Shown here: positions 51,852 through 59,859 of the stretch, piece after piece
Layout of the letters: each line of letters begins with the position of its first letter
Position numbering within the stretch: the first letter of the stretch is position 1
Assembly: GCA_040901795.1 (NCBI GenBank)
Contig: JBBDYH010000126.1
Location: 20,857 to 84,856, forward strand
Reading direction: 5' to 3'
DNA: 64,000 bases
Origin: JBBDYH01 sp040901795
GTDB lineage: Bacteria; Planctomycetota; Planctomycetia; Pirellulales; JALHPA01
The notes under the pieces: generated by a model
Told to the model about the DNA's origin: nothing
Database searches by the model: none
Seen by the model: the letters and a program-made list of their open reading frames with translations, nothing else
Made by a program: the position numbers and the translations under genes

Positions 51852-51951
51852 AATGACGAATTATGAACGAATGACCAATGTCCAATGACCAAAAGACGTC
51901 GGCATCGCACAAGCTTTGTTCATTGGTGCTTGGTCATTGGTCATTCTGACT
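51852..51951. repeat. GAATGACCAATGACCAA-type inverted repeat
   Basis: GAATGACCAATGTCCAATGA (from 51869) pairs with TTGGTCATTGGTCATTC (to 51946). It fills the spacer between ATPase and permease, and the TGA stop of the ATPase gene (51941-51943) is part of its GAATGACC word. Confidence 0.85.
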
Positions 51952-52870
51952 TCGTACGGCGGCCGGGCCGCGCTTCACTGTCGCGGACGATTGTCAGGAA
52001 CAGCTCCTCGAGTGTCGTCGTGGGGTTGTCCATTTCGAGCAGGCGGCCCTGGTGCCGTTCGATTACGTCGCGGATTTCTTGTTTTGCCGCGTCGCTCAGC
52101 CCCTCGGCCTGGATCTGCGTGACCTCGCGGACCTTGAGTAGCGAATCGACGCGGCCCAGCTCCTTCAGCTCGCCTTGATGCAGGATCGCGATGCGATCGC
52201 AGACGTCCTGCACGTCGCCCAACAAGTGGCTGCTCATGAGCACCGTCTTGCCGCGCGCCTTGAGCTTGAGAATCAAATCTTTCATCCACCGCGTACCCAG
52301 AGGGTCCAGACCGCTCGTCGGCTCGTCGAGCAAGATCAGCTCAGGATCGTTGATCAGTGCCTGCGCCAGGCCGATGCGCCGCGTCATGCCTTTTGAGTAC
52401 TCCTTGAGCTGACGCCGCTTGTCGCGGTCGAGGCCTACTTCGTGAATCAGCTCTTTCGCACGCCGCTGGCGAACTTCCGGCGGCATGGCGAATAGCCGCC
52501 CATAAAAATCGAGCGTCTCTTCGGCGTTCAGGAACTTGTAGAGATACGACTCTTCGGGCAGGTAGCCGATGCGTTCATTCTTGGTCACTTCGGTGGCGTC
52601 GCGTCCGAACACCAACGCGCGACCGGTCGTGGGGAAGAGCAGGCCCAACAGCAGTTTGATCGTCGTGGTTTTCCCTGAACCGTTCGGACCCAACAGGCCG
52701 AAGACCTCGCCACGATGGATCGTCAGGTCCAAAGCCTTGAGCGCCCGGACTTTTTGCCGCCCCCAAAAGTCCCGATAGACCTTCGATAGATTCCGGGTCT
52801 CAACGACAACATCGGTAGCAGCGCCGCCCGCCGGTGGGGCGGCTGCGGGTGCAACGGTGGCCTCGGCCAT
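51941..52870 (-). CDS. ABC transporter ATP-binding protein (ABC-2 exporter type)
   Basis: A 309-aa ATPase partner of the downstream permease. An Ala/Pro-rich start leads to VETRNLSKVYRDFWGRQKVR. Walker A GLLGPNGSGKTTTIK, Q-loop GYLPEESYLY, signature YSKGMTRRIGLAQAL, Walker B LILLDEPTSGLDP and switch SSHLLGDVQDVCDR are all intact. The C-terminal 80 residues are the regulatory tail typical of exporter ATPases. The stop codon falls in the repeat at 51852-51951. Bases 52871-53289 hold no convincing gene. Confidence 0.93.
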   Translation of the reverse strand: MAEATVAPAAAPPAGGAATDVVVETRNLSKVYRDFWGRQKVRALKALDLTIHRGEVFGLLGPNGSGKTTTIKLLLGLLFPTTGRALVFGRDATEVTKNERIGYLPEESYLYKFLNAEETLDFYGRLFAMPPEVRQRRAKELIHEVGLDRDKRRQLKEYSKGMTRRIGLAQALINDPELILLDEPTSGLDPLGTRWMKDLILKLKARGKTVLMSSHLLGDVQDVCDRIAILHQGELKELGRVDSLLKVREVTQIQAEGLSDAAKQEIRDVIERHQGRLLEMDNPTTTLEELFLTIVRDSEARPGRRTKSE

Positions 52871-52903
52871 AGACTTCTCGCAAAAAAGGGAACTCGGTGG
52901 TCA

Positions 52904-52962
52904 GTAGGACGGCCTTCCAAGGCCGTCGTGAAAAACTGACGGTCTTGGAAGGCCGTCGTACC
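52904..52962. repeat. GACGGCCTTCCAAGGCCGTC inverted repeat
   Basis: GTAGGACGGCCTTCCAAGGCC and GGTCTTGGAAGGCCGTCGTAC are inverted copies of each other; each half is itself palindromic. Single copy of this family in the window, upstream of the ABC ATPase gene. Confidence 0.8.
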
Positions 52963-53289
52963 GTTTCTGGTCCAACGGACCACCAGACGCGAAACACCGT
53001 CGCGGAGGACGAGTACGTATCTCAAGCGTCGCCAACGACTTGCTCATTACGTGACCGGCGTTTCGGCGGTTCGCCGCCGCAAGCCCGCAAGCTCAATATA
53101 GGCAAGGGCTTCGTCGGATAGCAAGGACGCGAAGCGGACGCTGGGCGAGCCCTCGGGAACACGGCGGGAAAGCGATGGACGATCGGCCTGATCACGTTTT
53201 CTGATGCCTGCATTGCTTTCATTCCGACCGGAACACAGGATATGGCCTATGGTATGCGTCATTTTCGCACCTCGTTCTTGTCTCTGGTT

Positions 53290-53306
53290 TAGTTTAAGCT
53301 AAACTA
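53290..53306. promoter_or_regulatory. operator-like palindrome overlapping the TAC toxin start
   Basis: TAGTTTA-AGC-TAAACTA has perfect 7-bp arms and ends on the A of the toxin ATG. HigA-family repressors bind TTTAA-like palindromes near their promoters, so this is the likely autoregulatory site. No Shine-Dalgarno sequence precedes the ATG, so the toxin message may be leaderless or short-leadered. Confidence 0.6.
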
Positions 53307-53713
53307 TGACCAACGTGGTTCTTCCTCAGCTTGCCGTGCCAGCGGATCAATGGGGCACGGTCGAGTTTGCGGTTCGAACCTCTGGTGCCGTCGAGGCACG
53401 AGAATTCCTGAATACTCTTGATCGTAAAGTGCGAGCAAAGTTCCTGGCCTTGTTCGGGCAAATGGCCAAGTTTGGTTGGATTGCAAATCCAAGCCGGTTT
53501 AGCCACGAGGCGGACAAGATTTACGGCTTCAAGTTCAATCATCAAAATCAACTGATCCGCTTTCCTTGTTTCCAGATTGCGAATCGGTGGTTGCTAACGC
53601 ATGGATTTCGCAAGCCGGGCGCACAGCGAGGGCGCGGCAGTTGGCCGAAGAGGGAACTTGAAAAGGCCAAGGAGATTATGAAGGAGCACCTGGCACGTGA
53701 ATTTGCCAATTAG
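53306..53713 (+). CDS. HigB-like toxin of a toxin-antitoxin-chaperone module
   Basis: A 135-aa RelE/Gp49-superfamily toxin, predicted to cut mRNA on the ribosome. ARE-FLNTLDRKVRAKFLALF forms the helical start; IYGFKFNHQNQLIRFPCFQI and ANRWLLTHGFRKPGA are the central strands and loop, and PKRELEKAKEIMKEHLARE the C-terminal helix, the same order as phage-derived Gp49-like HigB proteins. First gene of a three-gene unit: the antitoxin begins 19 bases after its stop, and the chaperone follows. Unlike the higB at 18233, it has no ribosome site. Confidence 0.88.
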   Translation: MTNVVLPQLAVPADQWGTVEFAVRTSGAVEAREFLNTLDRKVRAKFLALFGQMAKFGWIANPSRFSHEADKIYGFKFNHQNQLIRFPCFQIANRWLLTHGFRKPGAQRGRGSWPKRELEKAKEIMKEHLAREFAN

Positions 53714-53732
53714 TTTGAGTGGAGAAAGCCAA

Positions 53733-54113
53733 ATGGCGAGATCATTTCTAGAAGAATTTGTTGAGTCACCAGAAGATATGCGGCTCTTTCAGCAGGAGCG
53801 TGCAATCACAGAAATAACGGAACTGATTTGCAAAGTGATGGAACGACAGGGAGTCACTCGCACCAAGCTTGCCGAGCTTCTTCGCACGACTAAGGGCTAC
53901 GTTACACAACTGCTCGATGGGGAAGCCAACAAAACAATCCGCACGGTGGCTGATGTGCTGGCGGTTCTCGGCATGGAGTTTCAAGTAAGTGCCGGTCCAA
54001 TCAAGATCGGCGAATGCCTCAGTGCCAGTGCAAGCGCAGACTTGTCTGAATACGGATGGGCTGAACCACAGCAAGTTTGGAATCCACGTCCGATACTCCG
54101 GCTTGTTGGGTAG
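53733..54113 (+). CDS. XRE-type antitoxin with a C-terminal tail (chaperone-addiction candidate)
   Basis: A 126-aa antitoxin from ATG 53733 (GTGGAGAAAGCCAA before). The helix-turn-helix spans about residues 30-80: VMERQGVTRTKLAELLRTTK and GYVTQLLDGEANKTIRTVAD. After the usual HigA end (LGMEFQVSAG) comes an extra tail of about 35 residues rich in aromatic and hydrophobic positions (SEYGWAEPQQVWNPRPILRL). In TAC systems such as that of Mycobacterium tuberculosis, a C-terminal extension of the antitoxin makes it unstable until SecB-like chaperone binds. The tail and the SecB-like neighbour fit that model. Confidence 0.88.
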   Translation: MARSFLEEFVESPEDMRLFQQERAITEITELICKVMERQGVTRTKLAELLRTTKGYVTQLLDGEANKTIRTVADVLAVLGMEFQVSAGPIKIGECLSASASADLSEYGWAEPQQVWNPRPILRLVG

Positions 54114-54117
54114 CAGA

Positions 54118-54603
54118 ATGGCAAAGACTTCTACCAAGGTTAGCAAGTCCCGCAAAAAGGAGCGCGTCGATCGCCGATGCTCCCTTTTAGAGTTACGGCT
54201 GACAGAGTCCACGCTAACGCTCGGCCAGGAAATGCGGGTCAATGAGTTGCCGGGGACAATTAACGTCAACATCACCGTCGGCCACTTGTCCGAAGAGAGT
54301 TTGTCACAGCTTGCCGCACGAATCGCCTTCACGCTGACCGCGCGTTATGCACCGAGCGAAGCTGCGATTATCTCCATTCAGGCAACATATGTGCTCGTCT
54401 ATAAGGTTGAACCGCTTGTCGGTCTTTCCGACCCGGAAAAAACGGAGTTTGCACAAAAAACCGGTCTATTTCATTGCTGGCCGTTCTGGCGCGAATACGT
54501 CCACTCATCAACTACCAGGATGGGCTTGCCAGCAATGAGAATGCCGCTGCTCGTTCCGCAGCAACTGACGTTCAAGAATGAATCTCCGCAGACCAAGCCA
54601 TAG
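54118..54603 (+). CDS. SecB-like chaperone of the toxin-antitoxin-chaperone module
   Basis: A 161-aa protein starting 4 bases after the antitoxin stop. Basic N-terminus (MAKTSTKVSKSRKKERVDRR), then beta strands (CSLLELRLTESTLTLGQEMR, INVNITVGHLSEESLSQLA) and the SecB signature at about 119-147: HCWPFWREYVHSSTTRMGLP then AMRMPLLVP. Export SecB has a matching Trp/Tyr-Pro and Gly-x-Pro pattern before its last helix. SecB proper is rare outside Proteobacteria, and this copy is linked to a toxin-antitoxin pair, so a dedicated chaperone is far more likely than a general export factor. No other SecB-like gene is in the window. Confidence 0.85.
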   Translation: MAKTSTKVSKSRKKERVDRRCSLLELRLTESTLTLGQEMRVNELPGTINVNITVGHLSEESLSQLAARIAFTLTARYAPSEAAIISIQATYVLVYKVEPLVGLSDPEKTEFAQKTGLFHCWPFWREYVHSSTTRMGLPAMRMPLLVPQQLTFKNESPQTKP

Positions 54604-54618
54604 GCCTCATCCGCTACA

Positions 54619-54870
54619 ATGGCCCGCATGGACGAGAGATCGGACGGAGAGCCTGACCGTCACCCATCTTTAGTCCGCCGATTGGGATGCACGTCGGTCG
54701 GATTCCTGTTCATCGCTCTCGTCGGAGCTGTGTTCCTGTTCGGCGAACTAGTCACGAACTTGTGGCCAGGGGCAGGCAGACCAGACTTCCCAGGTTTCCC
54801 ACTGCTGGTCCTCATCGGCATTGCCTGGACTGTCGGCGCACTGTTTCTTGCGTGGCTACTTCGGCGGTAG
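54619..54870 (+). CDS. small two-helix membrane protein (83 aa)
   Basis: MARMDERSDGEPDRHPSLVR is a charged N-terminus; two hydrophobic segments follow (CTSVGFLFIALVGAVFLFG and LLVLIGIAWTVGALFLAWLL) with a Pro-rich loop between them. Either ATG 54619 or 54628 may be used; no ribosome site decides. Sixteen bases after the SecB-like gene, so it might belong to the same unit, though nothing in the sequence ties it to TAC function. Confidence 0.65.
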   Translation: MARMDERSDGEPDRHPSLVRRLGCTSVGFLFIALVGAVFLFGELVTNLWPGAGRPDFPGFPLLVLIGIAWTVGALFLAWLLRR

Positions 54871-54997
54871 GGCGTCGACGGTTCGGCACCACCTCTAGGA
54901 CACTACCGGCCAGACAAGCGCCTTGGCGCAAGCAGGTGCTTTTGCTATGACCCGCCCAAGCTACTCCCACTCTCACGCTGAGCCGCGGCCGGTGTCG

Positions 54998-56335
54998 ATG
55001 CGGTTTCTTCATTTCTCTACGACCGATGGGCCGGGCGGGGCGGGCAGGGCCGCGTACCGCTTGCACACCGCATTGCGCGGCGCCGGCCATGCATCGCAAA
55101 TGCTCGTCCGCCATCGCGGCTCCGGAAACGGCTTAGGATTCACTGACTATTGCAACGTGCAAGCGGTTCCTACCAGCAAGCTCGTCGCTCAGCTTCGCCG
55201 GCTACAAAAACATCTCCCTTGGATTCATCCTCCGCGGGCCCGCTTTACTTTCAACAACGATCTGGAGACGGGTGTCCGCTGGCGAGGCGCGGTCGATGCG
55301 GTCGAGCAACCCGTCGATGCCGTCTGCTTGCACTGGGTCGCGGACTTTCTCACATCGAGGAGCATTCGCGCGATCTACCACCGCTTCGACGTGCCGCTGT
55401 TGTGGACGGCGATGGATCAGGAACCGGTCACCGGAGGTTGCCACTATGCGTTCGGCTGCGAGGGTTATGAGCACGAGTGCGGGAACTGCCCGTTGCTCGA
55501 GCGTCCCTCGGCCGTGGACCGCTCTCGGCAGGTTTTTCTGCGCAAACAGCGCTACCTGGGCGATTTGCCGATCACCTTCATTGCCCCCACGTCATGGGTT
55601 GAAGAGCGTATTCGCCAAAGCGCGCTTTTCGGCCGACATCGTGTCGAACGGATCCCGTTGGCGATCGATACGAGCGTCTTTCGCGTGGACGATCGCGCGG
55701 TGGCCCGCCGGGCGCTAGGCATCCCGCTCAAAAAGCAGGTCATCTTCTTCGGCTCGTCCTACTTGCATGAGCCGCGTAAAGGTGGCGACCACTTAATTGA
55801 GGCGATCCGACGATTTCAGATGGATCTCAGCCGTGCTCAGCAAGGGCAAACGATTGCAGCGGACGACGTCCTGTTGCTGATGGCGGGACGGAATGGCGAA
55901 GAACTGAAGCGCCGGCTCCCGTTCGCAGTATGCGACTTGGGCTATTTAAACGACGAAGGCAAGCTGGCGAAAGCCTATCAGGCGGCCGACGTGTTCATTT
56001 GCCCGTCGATCGAAGACGCCGGGCCGATGATGATCCCCGAATCGATGCTCTGCGGCACGCCCGTGGTCGCCTTTCACGCCGGAGGCGCGCCGGACCTGGT
56101 TGTGTCTGGCCTGACCGGCTACCTGGCGCGCGTCAACGATGCCGCCGATCTGGCGCAGGGGATTGTGCAAGTGCTGGCGTCGCCGCAGCGGGTTGGGCTT
56201 GGCGAGGCGGCGGCGCAAGCGGCGCGCCAGCTTCACGAGCCGCACGATGTCGCCCAGCGCTATGCGGCTCTGGTTGAGGAGTTGGCTCGCGGGCATCACT
56301 TGGCCGGCGACGAGCGACGGCCCGCCGCGGCATGA
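54998..56335 (+). CDS. GT4-type glycosyltransferase (WcaC-like)
   Basis: A 445-aa enzyme of the GT-B fold. From ATG 54998: MRFLHFSTTDGPGGAGRAAY, the acceptor-side Gly loop. VCLHWVADFLTSRSIRAIYH and TAMDQEPVTGGCHYAFGCEG, then ECGNCPLLERP, match colanic-acid-type GT4 enzymes with a Cys-containing insertion. The donor-side signature is VFICPSIEDAGPMMIPESML and CGTPVVAFHAGGAPDLV. An in-frame ATG at 54947 is possible. First of a set of sugar genes extending to 59642. Confidence 0.87.
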   Translation: MRFLHFSTTDGPGGAGRAAYRLHTALRGAGHASQMLVRHRGSGNGLGFTDYCNVQAVPTSKLVAQLRRLQKHLPWIHPPRARFTFNNDLETGVRWRGAVDAVEQPVDAVCLHWVADFLTSRSIRAIYHRFDVPLLWTAMDQEPVTGGCHYAFGCEGYEHECGNCPLLERPSAVDRSRQVFLRKQRYLGDLPITFIAPTSWVEERIRQSALFGRHRVERIPLAIDTSVFRVDDRAVARRALGIPLKKQVIFFGSSYLHEPRKGGDHLIEAIRRFQMDLSRAQQGQTIAADDVLLLMAGRNGEELKRRLPFAVCDLGYLNDEGKLAKAYQAADVFICPSIEDAGPMMIPESMLCGTPVVAFHAGGAPDLVVSGLTGYLARVNDAADLAQGIVQVLASPQRVGLGEAAAQAARQLHEPHDVAQRYAALVEELARGHHLAGDERRPAAA

Positions 56336-56345
56336 CGGATCGCAT

Positions 56346-57104
56346 TCAGGGCCAGAAGTGGTAGTAATTCTCCGCCTGCTCGATGGTGTAGTCCGCTCGC
56401 TCATACAGCCGACACGCCGGGGCATTGGCTACCTGGGTCACGACAGTGGCTTTGGCTGCGGTGCGTGCAATCATCCAGCGGTGAGTCGCATCGATCAATT
56501 GTGAGCCGATGCCGCGGCCGCGATGCGACTCGGCGACGGCGACCAGGCCAATGTTGCCGATACCTTGTGTCACCTTGACGGTGATCATCCCCGCGAGATG
56601 CGTTGCCGCTGCTGAATCACGCGCTACGAGCACGGCATCGGCAATTGCCCCGCTCACGCTCCGCTCGATCCAGGCCTGGTAGAGGCGCTCGAATTTGTCG
56701 CGGGGGATGGCTGGGTCGGCGGCAAATCGCGAGTACGCCCCGGCTGCGATGGCCAGGGCGGTCAACTCCGCAGAGCACTCGCTCTCCTCAAAGGGGGCAA
56801 CCGTCGCGTCGCTCGATCTCGCCTGCGGCGGGTTGGCGCCCGGCAGTGTTCGGGAGTAAGTGACTTTGCGATCGACGAGCCGGCCATCATATTCAGTAAG
56901 GAGGCGCGACGGCGGTGCTCGATCGGAGGTCGTTGCCCAGTAGACCAGGCGATAGCGACGGCTGCGCGCCTCGTTCAATGCGGCATGTAATTCTGCGTCC
57001 GTGGCCTCAGGTGCGATTCGTCCCACGGAGAAACCGAAGTGGCTGGTATCCCAGTCGAGGTGGGCGATCGAAGTCGCCGCAGCGGGGCTGGCAAGGGTTG
57101 GCAT
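56346..57104 (-). CDS. GNAT acyltransferase, WecD/RffC-like (dTDP-4-amino-4,6-dideoxygalactose acetyltransferase type)
   Basis: A 252-aa protein from ATG 57104. IAHLDWDTSHFGFSVGRIAP is the WecD start. The centre has RFAADPAIPRDKFERLYQAW then IERSVSGAIADAVLV. The acetyl-CoA motif is LVAVAESHRGRGIGSQLIDA, and VVTQVANAPACRLYERADYT with a final YYHFWP closes the family pattern. In enterobacteria WecD acetylates TDP-Fuc4N made by WecE; a WecE-like gene is just upstream on the same strand, 53 bases away. The longer frame to 57530 is rejected because it covers the WecE gene in another frame. Confidence 0.85.
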   Translation of the reverse strand: MPTLASPAAATSIAHLDWDTSHFGFSVGRIAPEATDAELHAALNEARSRRYRLVYWATTSDRAPPSRLLTEYDGRLVDRKVTYSRTLPGANPPQARSSDATVAPFEESECSAELTALAIAAGAYSRFAADPAIPRDKFERLYQAWIERSVSGAIADAVLVARDSAAATHLAGMITVKVTQGIGNIGLVAVAESHRGRGIGSQLIDATHRWMIARTAAKATVVTQVANAPACRLYERADYTIEQAENYYHFWP

Positions 57105-57157
57105 GGAGTGGTGGCTGATAGTCTGGTGAGTGGTGCGTGGTGTCTGGTGAACGGTGA

Positions 57158-58321
57158 TTAGGCGGCCACGCGGCGGTGCGCGGTGCGCATCAGAAACTTC
57201 GTGATCTCGCCAATCACCTCCATCTGATCCTGCTCCGCCAGATCGTAGTAAAACGGCAGACGCACCAGGCGGTCGCTCAATTCCTCGGTCACCGGCAGGT
57301 CTCCCTCGCGATACCCGTACTGCTGGCCTACGGGGGCCGTGTGCAGCGGCACGTAGTGAAACACGGCCAGAATTCCCTGCTGCTTGAGATGCCCAATCAA
57401 ATTGGTGCGCGTTTCCAGGTCCGGAAGGAGCAGGTAAAACATGTGGTAGTTCGTCTGACACTCCTTGGGGATTCGCGGCAACCGCGCGAGCCCCTCGGCC
57501 TCCAGTTGCTCGAATTGTTGCTGGTAACAAAGGAAGATTTCCTTCCGCCGCGCGGCGATGGTGTCGCGCAGCTCAAGCTGGCCATAGAGAAAGGCGCTGG
57601 AAATCTCACTCGGCACGTAGGACGACCCAATGTCCACCCAGGTGTACTTATCGACCATGCCGCGGAAGAATCGGCTGCGGTTGGTGCCCTTCTCGCGGAT
57701 CACTTCGGCCCGCTCGAGTTTCTCCCGATCGTTGACGCACAGCGCTCCGCCTTCGCCGCAGATGTAGTTCTTGGTCTCATGAAAGCTATAGCAGCCCAAG
57801 TGTCCGATCGATCCGAGCGCGCGGCCCTTGTAGCAGGCGTTGACGCCTTGGGCGGCATCCTCGACGACCAGCAGGTTGTGTTTGCGGGCGATGGCCGAAA
57901 TGCGGTCCATCTCGCAGCTCACGCCGGCGTAATGGACCGGCAGAATGACCTTGGTCCGCGGCGTGATCGCGGCTTCGATCAGGTCCTCGTCGAGGTTGAG
58001 CGTATCGCGGCGGATGTCGACAAACACCGGCCGCGCCCCCAGCCGCGCGACGGCATTGGCCGTCGAGACAAATGTGTACGAGGGGAGGATCACTTCGTCG
58101 CCGGGGCCAAGGTCGCAGAGGATTGCCGCCATCTCCAGCGCCGCTGTACACGACGGCGTCATCAGTACTCTGTCGATGCCGTACTCGCGCTCCATCAGCT
58201 CGGCGCAGGCCTTGGTGAAATGGCCGTCGCCCGCGATCTTGCCGCTGGTTACCGCCTGAGCGATATAGTAGAGCTCCTTGCCGGCGATAAATGGCCGGTT
58301 GAATGGAATTCGCGGCGCCAT
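57158..58321 (-). CDS. wecE: dTDP-4-amino-4,6-dideoxygalactose transaminase (WecE/RffA-like)
   Basis: PLP-dependent sugar aminotransferase, 387 aa, starting MAPRIPFNRPFIAGKELYYI. SCTAALEMAAILCDLGPGDE and LPSYTFVSTANAVARLGARP are the DegT/DnrJ/EryC1 core, VVEDAAQGVNACYKG carries the PLP-pocket Asp, and YSFHETKNYICGEGGALCVN has the Schiff-base Lys in the Glu-Thr-Lys-Asn pattern specific to the RffA group. Makes TDP-Fuc4N from a 4-keto sugar in enterobacteria. No rmlA or rmlB is present in the window, so the keto-sugar must come from elsewhere. The frame before 58321 is not family sequence. Confidence 0.93.
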   Translation of the reverse strand: MAPRIPFNRPFIAGKELYYIAQAVTSGKIAGDGHFTKACAELMEREYGIDRVLMTPSCTAALEMAAILCDLGPGDEVILPSYTFVSTANAVARLGARPVFVDIRRDTLNLDEDLIEAAITPRTKVILPVHYAGVSCEMDRISAIARKHNLLVVEDAAQGVNACYKGRALGSIGHLGCYSFHETKNYICGEGGALCVNDREKLERAEVIREKGTNRSRFFRGMVDKYTWVDIGSSYVPSEISSAFLYGQLELRDTIAARRKEIFLCYQQQFEQLEAEGLARLPRIPKECQTNYHMFYLLLPDLETRTNLIGHLKQQGILAVFHYVPLHTAPVGQQYGYREGDLPVTEELSDRLVRLPFYYDLAEQDQMEVIGEITKFLMRTAHRRVAA

Positions 58322-58616
58322 GCATTCCCTCGTCAATGATGTTCGCGATCGTGAGCCTGCCGTTGAGGCGGGCCGCGGATTATCGGTAAACACCAATGAC
58401 GGGGCAAGATCAGCTTGCGGCGTCTGGACCGTCAACTGCACTTGCTGCGCTCTCCAAACGGCCGCATAATCCCGCGCCAGCCCGGTTCTACTCACGTAGG
58501 TTGGAGCCGAGTCCGCCCTGCGACCAGCTCAGGGCGGGCTGAGCGTGTCGAAGCCAGCGAGGCCACGCTCTTACTATCAATAATCGTCGCCAAGACAGCC
58601 CCTTTGGAGCTCACGG

Positions 58617-59642
58617 ATGAGCCAGCCTGTTGAAGCCGGCACTTTAGCCCCCCGTATCTTCACGCACGCAGACGAGGATCTCCTTAGCGGTGTCACCGTC
58701 GTCGTCCCGGTCTATAACAGCGAGCAGACGCTCGACGAGCTCGTCGCGCAGCTCGCGACGGTATTGCCGAGTTGTGGCGAGCACTACGAATTGATCCTGG
58801 TCAACGACGGCAGCCGCGACGCAAGCTGGCAAGTCGTCCGCAGCCTCGCCACCCGTTACACCTGGGTCCGCGGCATCAACATGATGCGGAACTTCGGACA
58901 GCACAATGCAATCCTGTGCGGACTGCGCGCGGCACTGTGCGATACGATCGTCACCATGGACGACGACCTGCAGCATCCGCCGACGGAGATCCCCAAACTG
59001 CTGGCCAAGCTTCGCGAAGGGCACGATGTGGTCTACGGTACGCCGCAGGATCTGCCGCACTCCTGGTGGCGCAACCTGGCGTCGTCATGCACCAAGGGCG
59101 CCTTCGCGCTGGCAACGGGCAATCACAATATCAAGGCGATCAATGCGTTTCGCGCTTTCCGCACGCATCTTCGTCACGCTTTTGCCGACTTTCGCAGCCC
59201 GCAATTGCAGATCGACGTGTTGTTGAGCTGGGGCACGGCGAAGTTCGCCACCACGCCGGTGCGGCAGGAGCCGCGGAAAATCGGGCAATCGAACTATAAT
59301 TTTGTGAAACTCTTCAACCACACGCTTTCGCTCTTGACCGGGTACAGCACTGCGCCGTTGCGGCTGGCTAGTCTGGTGGGGTTCGCCTTCACCTTTCTGG
59401 GCGTGCTGGTGTTGTTGTACGCCGTCGGCCGGGCGTTGATCGGTGAGCATGTGCCGGGGTTTCCGTTTCTGGCCTCGCTGATTTCGATCTTCAGCGGCAT
59501 CCAGCTTTTCATCCTGGGTATCCTGGGGGAATACCTCGCGCGGGTGTTTAACCGCTGTTCCGAGCGGCCAGCGTACGTGATGAGCGAGACGATCGATGGC
59601 TGCCCGGCGCGAAGCTCGGAGAGGACCTCCGCCGCCGCGTGA
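58617..59642 (+). CDS. GT2 glycosyltransferase, polyprenyl-phosphate sugar transferase type (ArnC/DPM-like)
   Basis: A 341-aa membrane-associated GT-A enzyme. LSGVTVVVPVYNSEQTLDEL starts the catalytic domain; IVTMDDDLQHPPTEIPKLL has the nucleotide-sugar Asp motif, and GQSNYNFVKLFNHTLSLLTG is the conserved membrane-interface region. Two C-terminal helices follow (LASLVGFAFTFLGVLVLLYA and LISIFSGIQLFILGILGEYL). ArnC-type enzymes load amino-deoxysugars on undecaprenyl phosphate, which fits the WecD/WecE neighbours. A GGAG ribosome site precedes the ATG. Confidence 0.9.
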   Translation: MSQPVEAGTLAPRIFTHADEDLLSGVTVVVPVYNSEQTLDELVAQLATVLPSCGEHYELILVNDGSRDASWQVVRSLATRYTWVRGINMMRNFGQHNAILCGLRAALCDTIVTMDDDLQHPPTEIPKLLAKLREGHDVVYGTPQDLPHSWWRNLASSCTKGAFALATGNHNIKAINAFRAFRTHLRHAFADFRSPQLQIDVLLSWGTAKFATTPVRQEPRKIGQSNYNFVKLFNHTLSLLTGYSTAPLRLASLVGFAFTFLGVLVLLYAVGRALIGEHVPGFPFLASLISIFSGIQLFILGILGEYLARVFNRCSERPAYVMSETIDGCPARSSERTSAAA

Positions 59643-59648
59643 CGGCTC

Positions 59649-59798
59649 TCGTTACACTCGTTCCCACGCTCTGCGTGGGAACGACCGCCGTGCCGCTCTG
59701 CGGCAAGAGGTTGGAGTTCAGGCTTCAGCCTGTTGGCCGACAAGCTAAAGCTTGAACTCCAACATGGCGGACAAGCTAAAGCTTGAACTCCAACGGGC
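59649..59798. repeat. GTTCCCACGC repeat and triple CAAGCTAAAGCTTGAACTCCAAC repeat
   Basis: CGTTCCCACGC-TCT-GCGTGGGAACG (about 59660-59685) is a short member of the GTTCCC family. It is followed by GTTGGAGTTCAGGCTTCAGC (inverted) and two direct copies of CAAGCTAAAGCTTGAACTCC, 33 bases apart (59740-59798). The upstream part of the HIT-gene reading frame is this repeat. Confidence 0.85.
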
Positions 59799-59859
59799 GA
59801 GCGTTAGACTGAGCGCCGATTGTTTGTTCACCTTCGCCTCGCAGCAAGGGAAGACACTC

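Noticed and set aside
57105..57530. N-terminal extension of the WecD-like protein
   Set aside because: Overlaps the WecE gene in another frame; family N-terminus starts near IAHLDWDTSHFG.
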